In this document: piece after piece, positions 11,401 to 21,843 of the stretch
How the letters are laid out: each line of letters starts with the position of its first letter
Numbering within the stretch: the first letter of the stretch is position 1
NCBI GenBank assembly: GCA_032622095.1
Contig: CP136061.1
Coordinates: forward strand, 14,585,287 to 14,649,286
DNA length: 64,000 bases
From: Siphonodentalium dalli
Taxonomy: Eukaryota; Mollusca; Scaphopoda; Gadilida; Siphonodentaliidae
Direction of reading: 5' to 3'
Position numbers and translations under genes: made by a program
The notes under the pieces: generated by a model
Database searches by the model: none
What the model saw: only the letters and a program-made list of their open reading frames with translations
What the model was told of the DNA's origin: nothing

Positions 11401-11680
11401 AACAGGTAGGATTTCCGCGAACCAGTCAAAATATGGATACTGTGGCTCGAGGGGCAGGATTTTTACGTTATCAGATTGTATAGTTGTGTACCAGTAACCA
11501 GTCTATACAACAAGAGACATTTGAGTACACGCGAACGAAAAAAAAACAGACATAAAAGTCGCAAAAACAATGAGAGAGACGACAGCTAGATATCAAGTTT
11601 CATTCACTGAGTAATTGTAGAGACCTTTCGCAAAATCACGAATACGATTACGGATATGGAAATATCCTGCCAGTATAGGC
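11401..11680. other. Unassigned spacer
   Basis: Single-copy within the unit, non-coding, with no motif recognised. Confidence 0.4.
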
Positions 11681-11828
11681 GCGTGCATTAACTGTTCATT
11701 GAATCGTAACGATCGCGCGTGCATTAATTGTTCATTGAATCGTAACGATCGCGCGTGCATTAATTGTTCATTGAATCGTAACGATCGCGCGTTCATTAAT
11801 TGTTAATTGAATCGTAACGATCACGCGA
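11681..11828. repeat. 36-bp tandem array, about 4 units
   Basis: The unit carries gcgcgtgcattaattgttca followed by ttgaatcgtaacgatc. Because 36 is a multiple of three the minus strand reads as a 12-residue repeat (HARSLRFNEQLM), but no gene context supports translation. Unit B has about six units at 18110-18328, including two variant units. Confidence 0.85.
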
Positions 11829-12100
11829 AATACGCGGAATTAATGTCATTCACAATAGCGGTTTAAACGACATAGTATGCACTGAATATCAAATTGAATA
11901 TTATTTATGAACTAAATATTAATTTAATATTGTGATATATTGGTGCTTCGGCACGTGTATATCAAATCGTACCATCATCTTCAAAAGATCACACCAATGT
12001 TTGCCCCCGCGGATTTATTTTCTGAAATATCAAGACAATCAAGTTAATTGTGTTTACGAACTGCGTCATTAAATATGGACAATATAATACACCGGATTAT
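11829..12100. other. AT-rich spacer
   Basis: Contains paired words aaattgaatattatttatgaa / actaaatattaatttaatat, an AT-rich imperfect inverted repeat. No gene. Confidence 0.4.
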
Positions 12101-12760
12101 ACACCGGATTATATACGAATCATTTGTATTATAGACGTGTCCATTTAGCTATAATACACCGGATTATATACGAATCATTTGTATTATAGACGTGTCCATT
12201 TAGCTATAATACACCGGATTATATACGAATCATTTGTATTATAGACGTGTCCATTTAGCTATAATACCCTGGAGTGTATACGAATCATTTGTATTATAGA
12301 CGTGTCCATTTAGCTATAATACACCGGATTATATACGAATCATTTGTATTATAGACGTGTCCATTTAGCTATAATACACCGGATTATAGACGAATCATTT
12401 GTATTATAGACGTGTCCATTTAGCTATAATACACCGGATTATATAAGAATCATTTGTATTATAGACGTGTCCATTTAGCTATAATACACCGGATTATATA
12501 CGAATCATTTGTATTATAGACGTGTCCATTTAGCTATAATACACCGGATTATAGACGAATCATTTGTAGTATAGACGTGTCCATTTAGCTATAATACACC
12601 GGATTATATAAGAATCATTTGTATTATAGACGTGTCCATTTAGCTATAATACACCGGATTATATACGAATCATTTGTATTATAGACGTGTCCATTTAGCT
12701 ATAATACGCCGGGTTATATACGAATCATTTATATTATAGACGTGTCCATTTAGCTATAAT
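12101..12760. repeat. 55-bp satellite, 12 units (unit A)
   Basis: 660 bp, exactly 12 units of 55 bp. Each begins acaccggattatatacgaat and ends tccatttagctataat. Variation is low: occasional atagacg or atataag in place of atatacg, and one divergent unit (ccctggagtg). The array stops cleanly at agaacattattcg, as it does in unit B. Confidence 0.95.
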
Positions 12761-13121
12761 AGAACATTATTCGTGTCTCTTTGAACATGTCTACGTGGAA
12801 CACTAATGAACATGCTATGTATTGTACCGACACTGTATTACAATAAAGACAACTCCTCTCAATTCGGTGTGGAGATTTGATAACTGCATACATTTATAAC
12901 GCGATGAGCGGGGTCAACCTCGCTCATGTCATACATCTCTACTCCGTGTATAGATCATATATATTCCTCCAGTACACAAAACCGGGGATATTTTTATGTT
13001 GTGACATGGAAGTTTATAGCATTGAACAAACAGTGCAGGTAATGTGGTTCGTAGTTAGTACCTGCTCCTGAGTAATGTAGTTCGCTATATAGGTAAAGGT
13101 TCCAACCCGAAGTTGCGCAGT
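12761..13121. other. Spacer with polyadenylation-like signal
   Basis: tgtattacaataaagacaac at about 12832-12851 resembles the 3' end of a transcript or retroelement (AATAAA). atgagcggggtcaacctcgctcat at about 12902-12926 is a short hairpin. No ORF supports a gene. Confidence 0.4.
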
Positions 13122-13567
13122 TTAAAGGTACTCAATCCGATTCGACGGTCCCCATAACATCATATTCCAACAACAACAATATTTGTTGAAATGCCGCTTC
13201 AGTTATCAGAATCGATTAATTGCCCAAAAATAATGCTAATCACAGTCAACTATAGTATAATATTGCCCAAAACCTGTTATTTATCAACGTTTTGTTCAAC
13301 GAAATATTGCCGGTTGTCAAATATCAGACACAACAAAAGCCACTGGATTTTAGAGTTATCGATCTTCATCCGCTATCTGGTCAGATAAGTTATTCTCGTC
13401 GACAGTTTACTGGGCCACCGAAAATTAAAATAATAGATTTCAAACGTCGATATCTGATCACTCCTAGCTTTGGTAGGTGGGTTCCTCGACTCGAATCAAA
13501 TATGTTTTACCCCCGAAGCCAAGGAAGTAGTAATTTGCGAGCGTTAATTCGGATTGAGTACCTTTAA
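13122..13567. mobile_element. TTAA-flanked MITE, 446 bp (unit A)
   Basis: Ends are TTAAAGGTACTCAATCCGA and its inverted complement TCGGATTGAGTACCTTTAA. Independent copies with the same ends are at 46888-47333 and about 59207-59651, with partial ones at about 45880-46010, 47748 and 61233. TTAA at both edges suggests TTAA target choice, though it may belong to the terminal repeat. No transposase; diagnostic internal words are ttcctcgactcgaatcaaat and gaagccaa.gaa. Confidence 0.75.
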
Positions 13568-13915
13568 GTGACTCTATGAGCGATTTTGCTTTGTATCACA
13601 TACAATCGTGGAACATCTCCCGGGTAATTAATTCAATATTATTGCGACATCGGCTCAAAAAAATCACCGAAAGGCATGTTATCTCGAGCTGGACCAACCT
13701 TTACTGTGATGTATAGTATTGAGGAACCAATATTAACAAAGAAATCTGTTATCTGCAGTTATTGTTCAATGTTATAAAGTTCCATGTCAGACGGGGTCAG
13801 AACATAAAAAAGTTACCGAGTTTTGTACTGGTTGAATATGATCTCTACGGGCGTAGATACAGTAGAGATTCGTGACACGATCTACGGTCAACCTTGTCCG
13901 CCATGACATATTTTT
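13568..13915. repeat. Copy of a dispersed element also at 28.9, 37.2 and 58.7 kb
   Basis: The order gtgactctatgagc, ctcccgggtaatta, gttataaagttcc.tgtca, ttttgtact and gaatatgatctctacgggcg recurs at about 28905-29155 and partly at 37190-37540 and 58500-58800. The part tctctacgggcgtagatacagtagaga can form a hairpin. Class unknown; no ORF. Confidence 0.5.
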
Positions 13916-14540
13916 ATGGCCGGACTTGACGGATTGACGCTTGAAATATGCTTAGTTTGAGCATTGAAGATCGCAATATCTCTCCAATGAACATTGCACG
14001 CAAGATCGTTGTGATTCACCCGTAAGTATAAAAGGTATGCCTTATCTTCGGACAAAGGAACACCTCGCCACAGGAAGTACGCGGAATTAAATTTCGGTCA
14101 TTCATCAAAGCGTTACAAACGGTCTAATGGGTATCATAGTACCATAAATTGTCAATAAGGGATATTTGTTAATCCAATTTGGATTACCGATATAGCTTCG
14201 TCATTGTACCAAACGATATTTGTTCGTATAACATTGTAGCTTCTGGTTGCAATATATGGGAAATAAACAGCTGGTCGTCAGACGGATCTGTTCGTCTTGT
14301 CAGCTCTAGATGTTACTTATTGTTGATTCGCTGCACCGTGAGCGTGTTCGTGCATGGAGTTGGATTATATATAACATTTCGTTATTTCCATGATCTGGAT
14401 TACGTATATGAATACGGATAGTTTCACAAAATATGAACCAGGCACATGTAAGTACCCACCGAACGTGACGAGCGTGTGTATATTAATTCCATAACATGTG
14501 TATATAAGTGCAAACTATGTATATTGTATTCCCCGTGCCC
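13916..14540. other. Non-coding sequence, identical in unit B
   Basis: An 80-codon frame at 14179-14421 recurs at 20519-20761 with the same translation, but it has no family features or in-context start and is best explained by recent duplication. Confidence 0.4.
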
Positions 14541-14570
14541 TTAACCCTTTACCCAACAGAACGGCCCTGT

Positions 14571-14639
14571 GCCAATGCATTCTCTTATATATGCGAGTCG
14601 ACCATAGGTCGCCTCGCATATATAAGAGAATGCATTGGC
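14571..14639. repeat. 69-bp hairpin 1
   Basis: Arms of 27 bp starting GCCAATGCATTCTC, with a 15-bp centre tcgaccataggtcgc that itself pairs cgacc with ggtcg, leaving a three-base loop. Confidence 0.95.
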
Positions 14640-14718
14640 TTAACACATTAAAAATTATAAAATTGTTAAAGAATGTAAGAAAAAATGGTAACAAGTGTTA
14701 AAAAAAGATTTTGTTTAG

Positions 14719-14787
14719 GCCAATGCATTCTCTTATATATGCGAGGCGACCTATGGTCGACTCGCATATATAAGAGAATGCATTGGC
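14719..14787. repeat. 69-bp hairpin 2 (inverted relative to hairpin 1)
   Basis: Same module, with the asymmetric centre read in the opposite direction (gcgacctatggtcga), so the pair forms a larger palindrome. Confidence 0.95.
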
Positions 14788-14850
14788 ACAGGGCATAACT
14801 GTAACCATCACAATGTGGTCAATGAACCGGTTCCAATAATATCCATATTT

Positions 14851-14977
14851 TTCGGGTCGCCGAGCCCGTGCGACACCAGCTTCGCGCATGCGCAGACCAG
14901 ATCTCGGAAACGGGTGGAGCTATCGACTTGAAATTTGGTTTTTGAATAGCCCGGACAACGTCGGGCTCATCGGCTAG
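14851..14977 (+). mobile_element. 3' part of Helitron-like element at the start of unit B
   Basis: Duplicate of 8221-8347: one 122-bp unit, the GC hairpin and CTAG at 14974-14977, joined directly to the next element. Confidence 0.65.
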
Positions 14978-15680
14978 TCTATTATATATTTTGGAAGATC
15001 TGTTTGTGTGTGTGTCGGTCTGTGTGATCGCGATGAACTCGAAAACTGCCGACCCGATTTCGATGAAACTTGGTATGTGGGGTATTTTCGGTCGGGGGGT
15101 GGCATGGGCCTATTGATTTTCAGATCCGATGTCAACTTTTCACGTGCCGAGGTCAAATCTGTTTTTACGCCGTTTTGCGCTAATATATTTCAGTTCGGTG
15201 CTCACAAATCGATTCGATATAGCGCGAATAATAAATTGCCAGTCATATAATCTGTGGCGCTTCATCTTTCCAGTGATGTATCACACGCCTGTGTACGTTT
15301 AAAGTGTCTATCTTAATTATCGAGAAGAACGCAGGACAATGCTTCGCTCATCGAAAAACATTCCGTAAATATATTACGCCGTCAACAGATCGTGACGTGA
15401 TCGCGTTCAACTCTTAACCGGTCGATGTCGCGTTAACTCATCACCGGCCGAGGTATCCGCAAATGACATTGGGCAATATATATATCTCGGAAACGGGTGG
15501 AGCTATCGACTTGAAATTTGGTATGTGAATGTATCTTGCCTCGGATATGAATTTTATCGGGTCGCCGAGCCCATGCGACGCCAGCTTCGCGCATGCGCAG
15601 ACCAGATCTCGGAAACGGGTGGAGCTATCGACTTGAAATTTGGTTTTTGAATATCCCGGACGAAGTCGGGTCACCTTCTA

Positions 15681-15681
<1 letters not shown>
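14978..15681 (+). mobile_element. Helitron-like element (unit B copy)
   Basis: TCTATTATATATTTTGG at the left, hairpin and CTAG at 15678-15681. Differs from the unit A copy by scattered substitutions and short indels; one is near 15252, where a few bases found in A are absent. Confidence 0.7.

Positions 15682-15716
<35 letters not shown>
15682..15716. repeat. TA dinucleotide tract (unit B)
   Basis: Longer than the matching tract in unit A. Confidence 0.9.
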
Positions 15717-15718
<2 letters not shown>

Positions 15719-16875
15719 GAAACTCGGTACCTAATATACTGGAGGACGTGGATCTTTCTTGCTTATTTTATTTCAACTTTCTGACTGATTCTGAAACTGC
15801 CTATACAGCAGGGTGCTCTGCCTATCATTAGCTTATGTCAGCTTCCGGTGGGCAAGACATGGTACCTCTTATCGTGGAATCAAGTGTCATTTGGGCATCC
15901 CCCCTTTACTCACATAATGTGGGTCATACAAAGCACCATTAGTGAAGTTTCCTCTACCGGAGTCCAAGACAGGGGTGCCTCTACTGTGGGACCGGGATAC
16001 GAGCATCCCCTGCTCATATATTATGGGTATCACAAAACTGATATGATATGGAACTCGGTAAACTGCTTTAGATGAGTCTTTCGATCATTAGACGTTTGAC
16101 AATTAAATTTTGCGAAATTGTGCAAATGTATTATCTTAAATATGTGAGTTTCCCATAGGGAGCCTCGCATAAATATAAGTGAACACATTCGTCTAACAAT
16201 ATTTTCATTGACCGTGTAAGTCATTGTATGCTCTTATATGCCTTTATATGCTCCATGCGGAAGACTCTCATATAAAAGAGAATGCACTGGCACGGGATAT
16301 TTAATGCTGCACCAGCACAACTCCCGCCATGAACCCACATGAAAGGGCAATTAGAGTTATGTTTCCGTTTTGTTATTGTTAGCGCTGATTGCTGTGTGTA
16401 TTCTGCCCTCGCGGTTGTCGCTGCCGTCCACTCAGCAAGGCTGTTTGCTAGCCAAACACCGTTATTCTTGAAGCTATAATAGACAGGCCAATTCATTGGA
16501 ATCCGTCATGTTATATTGCAACACATATTGACGTGATTTGTGTTTTCCCGCATTGGAAAATCGTCCCAAGACAGTTTACGCATACGAACGGTGAAATTCT
16601 CCCCGATGTCCCAATCGGGGCCTACAAATCACCGCCCCAACTTTCGGAGATGAATATTGGAGTCGCGATCACGAGAATAAATGTGAAGAATGGCGATACT
16701 TCGGTTGAGGACTCTCGTACTCAGAATGAGACGGAATTAATTCCCAGCAATAATTGGTGGCGTCGTATTTGGTAGATCTTATCTAATAAGATCGCTGAAT
16801 GATGTCTGCTCCGAACATTATAGAATATATCTGGCGTGTATAGTTTAGTGATATGAATCGATTAATCACACTGAT
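15717..16875. other. Unit B counterpart of 9095-10269
   Basis: Contains the dispersed repeat (about 16110-16215), the degenerate hairpin (16227-16307) and the 80-codon open frame (16533-16775) described in unit A. No other feature. Confidence 0.6.
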
Positions 16876-17800
16876 CGTATATCGGCCCCTCTCGTGAAAC
16901 ATGTGTGTTGAGTCACGAGTGTTATCGACGTATATCGGCCCCTCTCGTGAAACATGTGTGTTGAGTCACGAGTGTTATCGACTAAGATGTCTGTGTCATG
17001 CTGTACATGAAAGGGGATCTGATACTCAGCCGTAAGGGGCATAGCTTATCAACAGAACACGCATGGTATATCGACTATTCTCGCGAAGAATGTGTGTTGA
17101 ATGTGAGTAGTGTTATCATCTAAGGTGTATGTGTCATGTTGTACGTGAAAGGGGGTCTGAGACTCAGTCGCAATGGGCATGGCTCATCCACAGCACACGC
17201 ATGGTGTATCAACTATTCTCGTGATGAATGTGTGTTGAATGTGAGTAGTGTTATCGACAAAGATGTCTGTGTCATGCTGTACATGAAATGGGGTCTGAGA
17301 CTCAGCCGTAAAGGGCATGGCTCATCCACAGCATACACATCGGCATATCGACTATTCTCGTGATGAATGTGTGTTGAATGTGAGTTGTGTTATTGACCAC
17401 CACGATGCCTGTGCCGTGTTGTACGTGAAATGACGGGGTCTGAGACTCAGCCGTAAAAGGTGCATAGTGCATCAACAGCACACTCATCGGCATATCGACT
17501 CTGTTGTCGACAGCAATATGTCTGTGTCTTGATGCAAAGAATGAGGTGTGTTGCTCAGTCGTAGTGTGCATAGCTCACCAGGAGTACACCCGTCTGTATA
17601 TGGACTGCTCGTGAAGTGTGTGTTTTGAGAATCACGAGTGGTATCGACAAGCTGTATGTCTGCGCCCTGGTGTAGAGAAGGTATGTGACTCAGGCATAGT
17701 GTGCATAGGTCGTCAGGAGTACACTCATCGACATATGGACTCTGTGCGTGGAGTATTTGTGTTCATTGTCACGAGTGTGTCTCGACGACCAGGATGTCTG
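16876..17800. repeat. Degenerate satellite (unit B)
   Basis: Two 53-bp units (16876-16981) followed by fewer long units than in unit A. The order and variants of the long units differ from A, showing unequal exchange since the duplication. Confidence 0.8.
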
Positions 17801-18109
17801 CGCGATTGTGTAAAGATTACAACCGTTGCAACGGGTAGCGTTTCCGCGAACCAGTCAAAATATGGATACTGTGGCTCGAGGGGCAGGATTTTTACGTTAT
17901 CAGATTGTATAGTTGTGTACCAGTAACCAGTCTATACAACAAGAGACATTTGAGTACACGCGAACGAAACAAAACAGACATAAAAGTCGCATAAAACAAT
18001 GAGAGAGACGACAGCTAGATATCAAGTTTCATTCACTGAGTAATTATAGAGACCTTTCGCAAAATCACGAATACGATTACGGATATGGAAATATCCTGCC
18101 AGTATAGGC
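17801..18109. other. Unassigned spacer (unit B)
   Basis: Counterpart of 11401-11680, nearly identical, non-coding. Confidence 0.4.
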
Positions 18110-18328
18110 GCGTGCGTTAACTGTTCATTGAATCGCAACGATCGCGCGTGCATTAATTGTTCATTGAATCGTAACGATCGCGCGTGCATTAATTGTTCAT
18201 TGAATCGTAACGATCGCGCGTGCATTAATTGATCATTGAATTGTAACGATCACGCATGTACTAATTGTTCATTGAATCGTAACGATCGCGCGTTCATTAA
18301 TTGTTCATTGAATCGTAACGATCACGCG
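18110..18328. repeat. 36-bp tandem array, about 6 units (unit B)
   Basis: Two units more than unit A; units 4-5 carry variants (gatcattgaattg, cacgcatgtacta) not seen in A. Confidence 0.85.
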
Positions 18329-18601
18329 AAATACGCGGAATTAATGTCATTCACAATAGTGGTTTAAACGACATAGTATGCACTGAATATCAAATTGAAT
18401 ATTATTTATTAACTAAATATTAATTTAATATTGTGATATATTGGTGCTTCGGCACGTGTATATCAAATCGTACCATCATCTTCAAAAGATCACACCAATG
18501 TTTGCCCCCGCGGATTTATTTTCTGAAATATCAAGACAATCAAGTTAATTGTGTTTACGAACTGCGTCATTAAATATGGACAATATAATACACCGGATTA
18601 T
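18329..18601. other. AT-rich spacer (unit B)
   Basis: Counterpart of 11829-12100; nothing further. Confidence 0.4.
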
Positions 18602-19096
18602 ACACTGGATTATATACGAATCATTTGTATTATAGACGTGTCCATTTAGCTATAATACACCGGATTATATACGAATCATTTGTATTATAGACGTGTCCAT
18701 TTAGCTATAATACACCGGATTGTATACGAATCATTTGTATTATAGACGTGTCCATTTAGCTATAATACACTGGAGTGTATACGAATCATTTGTATTATAG
18801 ACGTGTCCATTTAGCTACAATACACCGGATTATATACGAATCATTTGTATTATAGACGTGTCCATTTAGCTATAATACACCGGATTATATACGAATCATT
18901 TGTATTATAGACGTGTCCATTTAGCTATAATACACCGGATTATATAAGAATCATTTGTATTATAGACGTGTCCATTTAGCTATAATACACCGGATTATAT
19001 ACGAATCATTTGTATTATAGACGTGTCCATTTAGCTATAATACGCCGGGTTATATACGAATCATTTATATTATAGACGTGTCCATTTAGCTATAAT
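18602..19096. repeat. 55-bp satellite, 9 units (unit B)
   Basis: 495 bp, exactly 9 units, with the same first and last unit types as unit A. Three internal units fewer. Confidence 0.95.
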
Positions 19097-19464
19097 AGAA
19101 CATTATTCGTGTCTCTTTGAACATGTCTACGTGAAACACTAATGAACATGCTATTTATTGTACCGATACTGTATTACAATAAAGACAACTCCTCTCTATT
19201 CGGTGTGGAGATTTGATAACTGCATACATTTATAACGCGATGAGCGGGGTCAACCTCGCTCATGTCATACATCTCTACTCCAGTTACGCCCACGGGTATA
19301 GATCATATTCCTCCAGTATAACAACCGGGGACATTTTTATGTTGTGACATGGAAGTTTATAGCATTGAACAAACAGTGCAGGTAATGTGGTTCGTAGTTA
19401 GTACCTGCTCCTGAGTAATGCAGTTCGCTATATAGGTAAAGGTTCCAACCCGAAGTTGCGCAGT
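19097..19464. other. Spacer (unit B)
   Basis: Counterpart of 12761-13121 with a small insertion (gttacgcccacg) near 19282. Confidence 0.4.
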
Positions 19465-19906
19465 TTAAAGGTACTCAATCCGATTCGACGGTCCCCATAA
19501 CATCATATTCCAACAACAACAATATTTTTTGAAATGCCGCTTCAGTTATCAGAATCGATTAATTGCCCAAAAATAATGCTAATCACTGTCAACTATAGTA
19601 TAAAATTGCCCAAAACCTGTTATTTATCAACGTTTTGTTCAACGAAATATTGCCGGTTGTCAAATATCAGACACAACAAAAGCCACTGGATTTTAGAGTT
19701 ATCGATCGATCTGGTCAGATAAGTTATTCTCGCTGACAGTTTACTGGGCCACCGAAAATTAAAATAATAGATTTCAAACGTCGATATCTGATCACTCCTA
19801 GCTTTGGTATATAGGTGGGTCCCTCGACTCGAATCAAATATTTTGTATCCCCCGAAGCCAAGGAAGTAGTAATTTGCGAGCGTTAATTCGGATTGAGTAC
19901 CTTTAA
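19465..19906. mobile_element. TTAA-flanked MITE (unit B)
   Basis: Same element as 13122-13567, carried by the segmental duplication; small indels near 19705 and 19810. Confidence 0.75.
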
Positions 19907-20880
19907 GTGACTCTATGAGCGAGTTTGCTTTGTATCACATACAATCGTGGAACTTCTCCCGGGTAATTAATTCAATATTTATTGCGACATCGGCTCAAAA
20001 AAATCACCAAAAGGCATGTTATCTCGAGCTGGACCAACCTTTACTGTGATGTATAGTATTGAGGAACCAATATTAACAAAGAAATCTGTTATCTGCAGTT
20101 ATTGTTCAATGTTATACAGTTCCATGTCAGACGGGGTCAGAACATAAAAAAGTTACCGAGTTTTGTACTGGTGGAATATGATCTCTACGGGCGTAGATAC
20201 AGTAGAGATTCGTGACACGATCTACGGTCAACCTTGTCCGCCATGACATATTTTTATGGCCGGACTTGACGGATTGACACTTGAAATATGCTTAGTTTGA
20301 GCATTGAAGATCGCAATATCTCTCCAATGAACATTGCACGCAAGATCGTTGTGATTCACCCGTAAGTATAAAAGGTATGCCTTATCTTCGGACAAAGGAA
20401 CACCTCGCCACAGGAAGTACGCGGAATTAAATTTCGGTCATTCATCAAAGCGTTACAAACGGTCTAATGGGTATCATAGTACCATAAATTGTCAATAAGG
20501 GATATTTGTTAATCCAATTTGGATTACCGATATAGCTTCGTCATTGTACCAAACGATATTTGTTCGTATAACATTGTAGCTTCTGGTTGCAATATATGGG
20601 AAATAAACAGCTGGTCGTCAGACGGATCTGTTCGTCTTGTCAGCTCTAGATGTTACTTATTGTTGATTCGCTGCACCGTGAGCGTGTTCGTGCATGGAGT
20701 TGGATTATATATAACATTTCGTTATTTCCATGATCTGGATTACGTATATGAATACGGATAGTTTCACAAAATATGAACCAGGCACATGTAAGTACCCACC
20801 GAACGTGACGAGCGTGTGTATATTAATTCCATAACATGTGTATATAAGTGCAAACTATGTATATTGTATTCCCCGTGCCC
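19907..20880. other. Unit B counterpart of 13568-14540
   Basis: Holds the dispersed-element piece (to about 20255) and otherwise non-coding sequence almost identical to unit A. Confidence 0.5.
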
Positions 20881-20910
20881 TTAACCATTTACCCAACAGA
20901 ACGGCCCTGT

Positions 20911-20979
20911 GCCAATGCATTCTCTTATATATGCGAGTCGACCATAGGTCGCCTCGCATATATAAGAGAATGCATTGGC
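20911..20979. repeat. 69-bp hairpin 3
   Basis: Same module as at 14571. Confidence 0.95.
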
Positions 20980-21059
20980 TTAACACATTAAAAATTATAA
21001 AATTGTTAAAGAATGTAAGAACAAATGGTAAAAAGTGTTAAAAAAAATATTTTGTTTAG

Positions 21060-21128
21060 GCCAATGCATTCTCTTATATATGCGAGGCGACCTATGGTCG
21101 ACTCGCATATATAAGAGAATGCATTGGC
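21060..21128. repeat. 69-bp hairpin 4
   Basis: Same module, opposite orientation to hairpin 3. Confidence 0.95.
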
Positions 21129-21281
21129 ACAGGGCATAACTGTAACCATCACAATGTGGTCAATGAACCGGTTCCAATGATATCCATATTTGTATGGTTT
21201 TATTGAGACAGACCCAAGATAATTTAGGCTGTTGAAGCTTTATTTGGCCGGTTTTGGTCGTTTTGTTGGGTAAAGGGTTAA

Positions 21282-21473
21282 GGGAGAGTCGCATGTTTTG
21301 CGTAAATCCAGATCAAAATGATAAGAGCTGTTCAACAAAGAAGTTCTCTGGATCTATCTGTCAAAATATATTGTGTTTCTAATCTCATCCTCTTAATTTG
21401 TAAAAATAATAAGAGCATTTATCGAGAAACAACAAAAACAATGGAGATAACAATTTCTTGTGCTGCTCCCACA
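21282..21473. other. Short spacer between two hairpin elements
   Basis: AT-rich, non-coding. Confidence 0.4.
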
Positions 21474-21843
21474 ACCCTGTACCAATGCATTCTCTTATAT
21501 ATGCGAATCGACCATAGGTCGCCTCGCATATATAAGAGAATGCATTGGCCTAACAATTTTTTACAATTTTAATAATTTGTTCTTGTATTCTTTAACAATT
21601 TTATAATTTCACCCATACAGAGACCCAGACAAACATGAGCAGACGACACTCTTCTATATGCTTCTATATATGTGTGGGGCTCCCTGCAGGGTAATGGATT
21701 TTTTTTATTTTATGTGCTAAAAATTGTAAGAAACATTTATTTTAAAAACATGATAAAAAATTGTTAGGCCAATGCATTCTCTCATATATGCGAGGCGACC
21801 TGTGGTCGATTCGCATATATAAGAGAATGCATTGGCACAAGGT
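21474..21843. mobile_element. Hairpin-ended element, second design (about 370 bp)
   Basis: Here the 69-bp hairpins form the two ends (21481-21549 and 21768-21836), bounded by accctgt/ acaaggt. The core between them differs from the TTAA type; it contains acaacaattttataatttca-like sequence, cagacgacactcttctatat and gggctccctgcagggtaatg. The copy at 25856-26227 has the same core in the opposite direction. Confidence 0.8.

Larger units (their letters stand above)
8218..14850. repeat. Tandem segmental duplication, unit A
   Basis: This 6.63-kb unit is repeated as unit B at 14851-21191 with very few differences outside satellites. The shared order is Helitron, TA tract, dispersed repeat, degenerate hairpin, satellite, 36-bp array, 55-bp array, TTAA MITE, and hairpin element. 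The A/B junction (ccatattt joined to ttcggg) shares three T residues with both parental ends. Unit A ends inside a hairpin element that is complete in unit B. Confidence 0.9.
14541..14850. mobile_element. TTAA-flanked double-hairpin element, truncated by the duplication junction
   Basis: Begins TTAACCCTTTACCCAACA and contains both 69-bp hairpins, but stops at ccatattt where unit B begins. The complete copy of the same element in unit B (20881-21281) ends with the inverted terminus GTTGGGTAAAGGGTTAA, so about 90 bp of its right end are missing here. Confidence 0.85.
14851..21191. repeat. Tandem segmental duplication, unit B
   Basis: Direct copy of unit A, about 290 bp shorter. Most of the length difference is in arrays: the 55-bp satellite has 9 units here against 12 in A, the 53-bp units near the start of the degenerate satellite are 2 against 3, and the 36-bp array is longer (about 6 against 4). 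A 20-odd-bp segment present near 9720 in A is absent near 16345 here. Confidence 0.9.
20881..21281. mobile_element. TTAA-flanked double-hairpin element, complete (401 bp)
   Basis: Left end TTAACC.TTTACCCAACA, right end GTTGGGTAAAGGGTTAA. The TTAA edges and CCCTTT start are typical of piggyBac-type ends. Two 69-bp hairpins (20911-20979 and 21060-21128) lie in the left two thirds in opposite orientation; the right third is single-stranded-unique. No transposase, so it is non-autonomous. Other copies: 31709-32035 and 57858-58254. Confidence 0.85.

Noticed and set aside
11593..11796. Minus-strand frame with a 12-residue repeat (SLRFNEQL)
   Set aside because: The pattern is a direct result of a 36-bp tandem repeat; copy number differs between duplicate units and nothing else supports a protein.
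12845..12855. AATAAA at 12842 as the end of a host gene
   Set aside because: No upstream ORF or exon on that strand; the words are common in AT-rich DNA and the segment is simply part of the duplicated unit.
14179..14421. 80-codon frame preserved in both duplicated units
   Set aside because: The surrounding non-coding sequence is equally identical, so preservation shows recency of duplication, not selection.
14541..14560. Telomere-like CCCTTTACCC / TTAACCC words
   Set aside because: They occur once at each end of the hairpin elements as terminal inverted repeats, not as tandem telomeric arrays.
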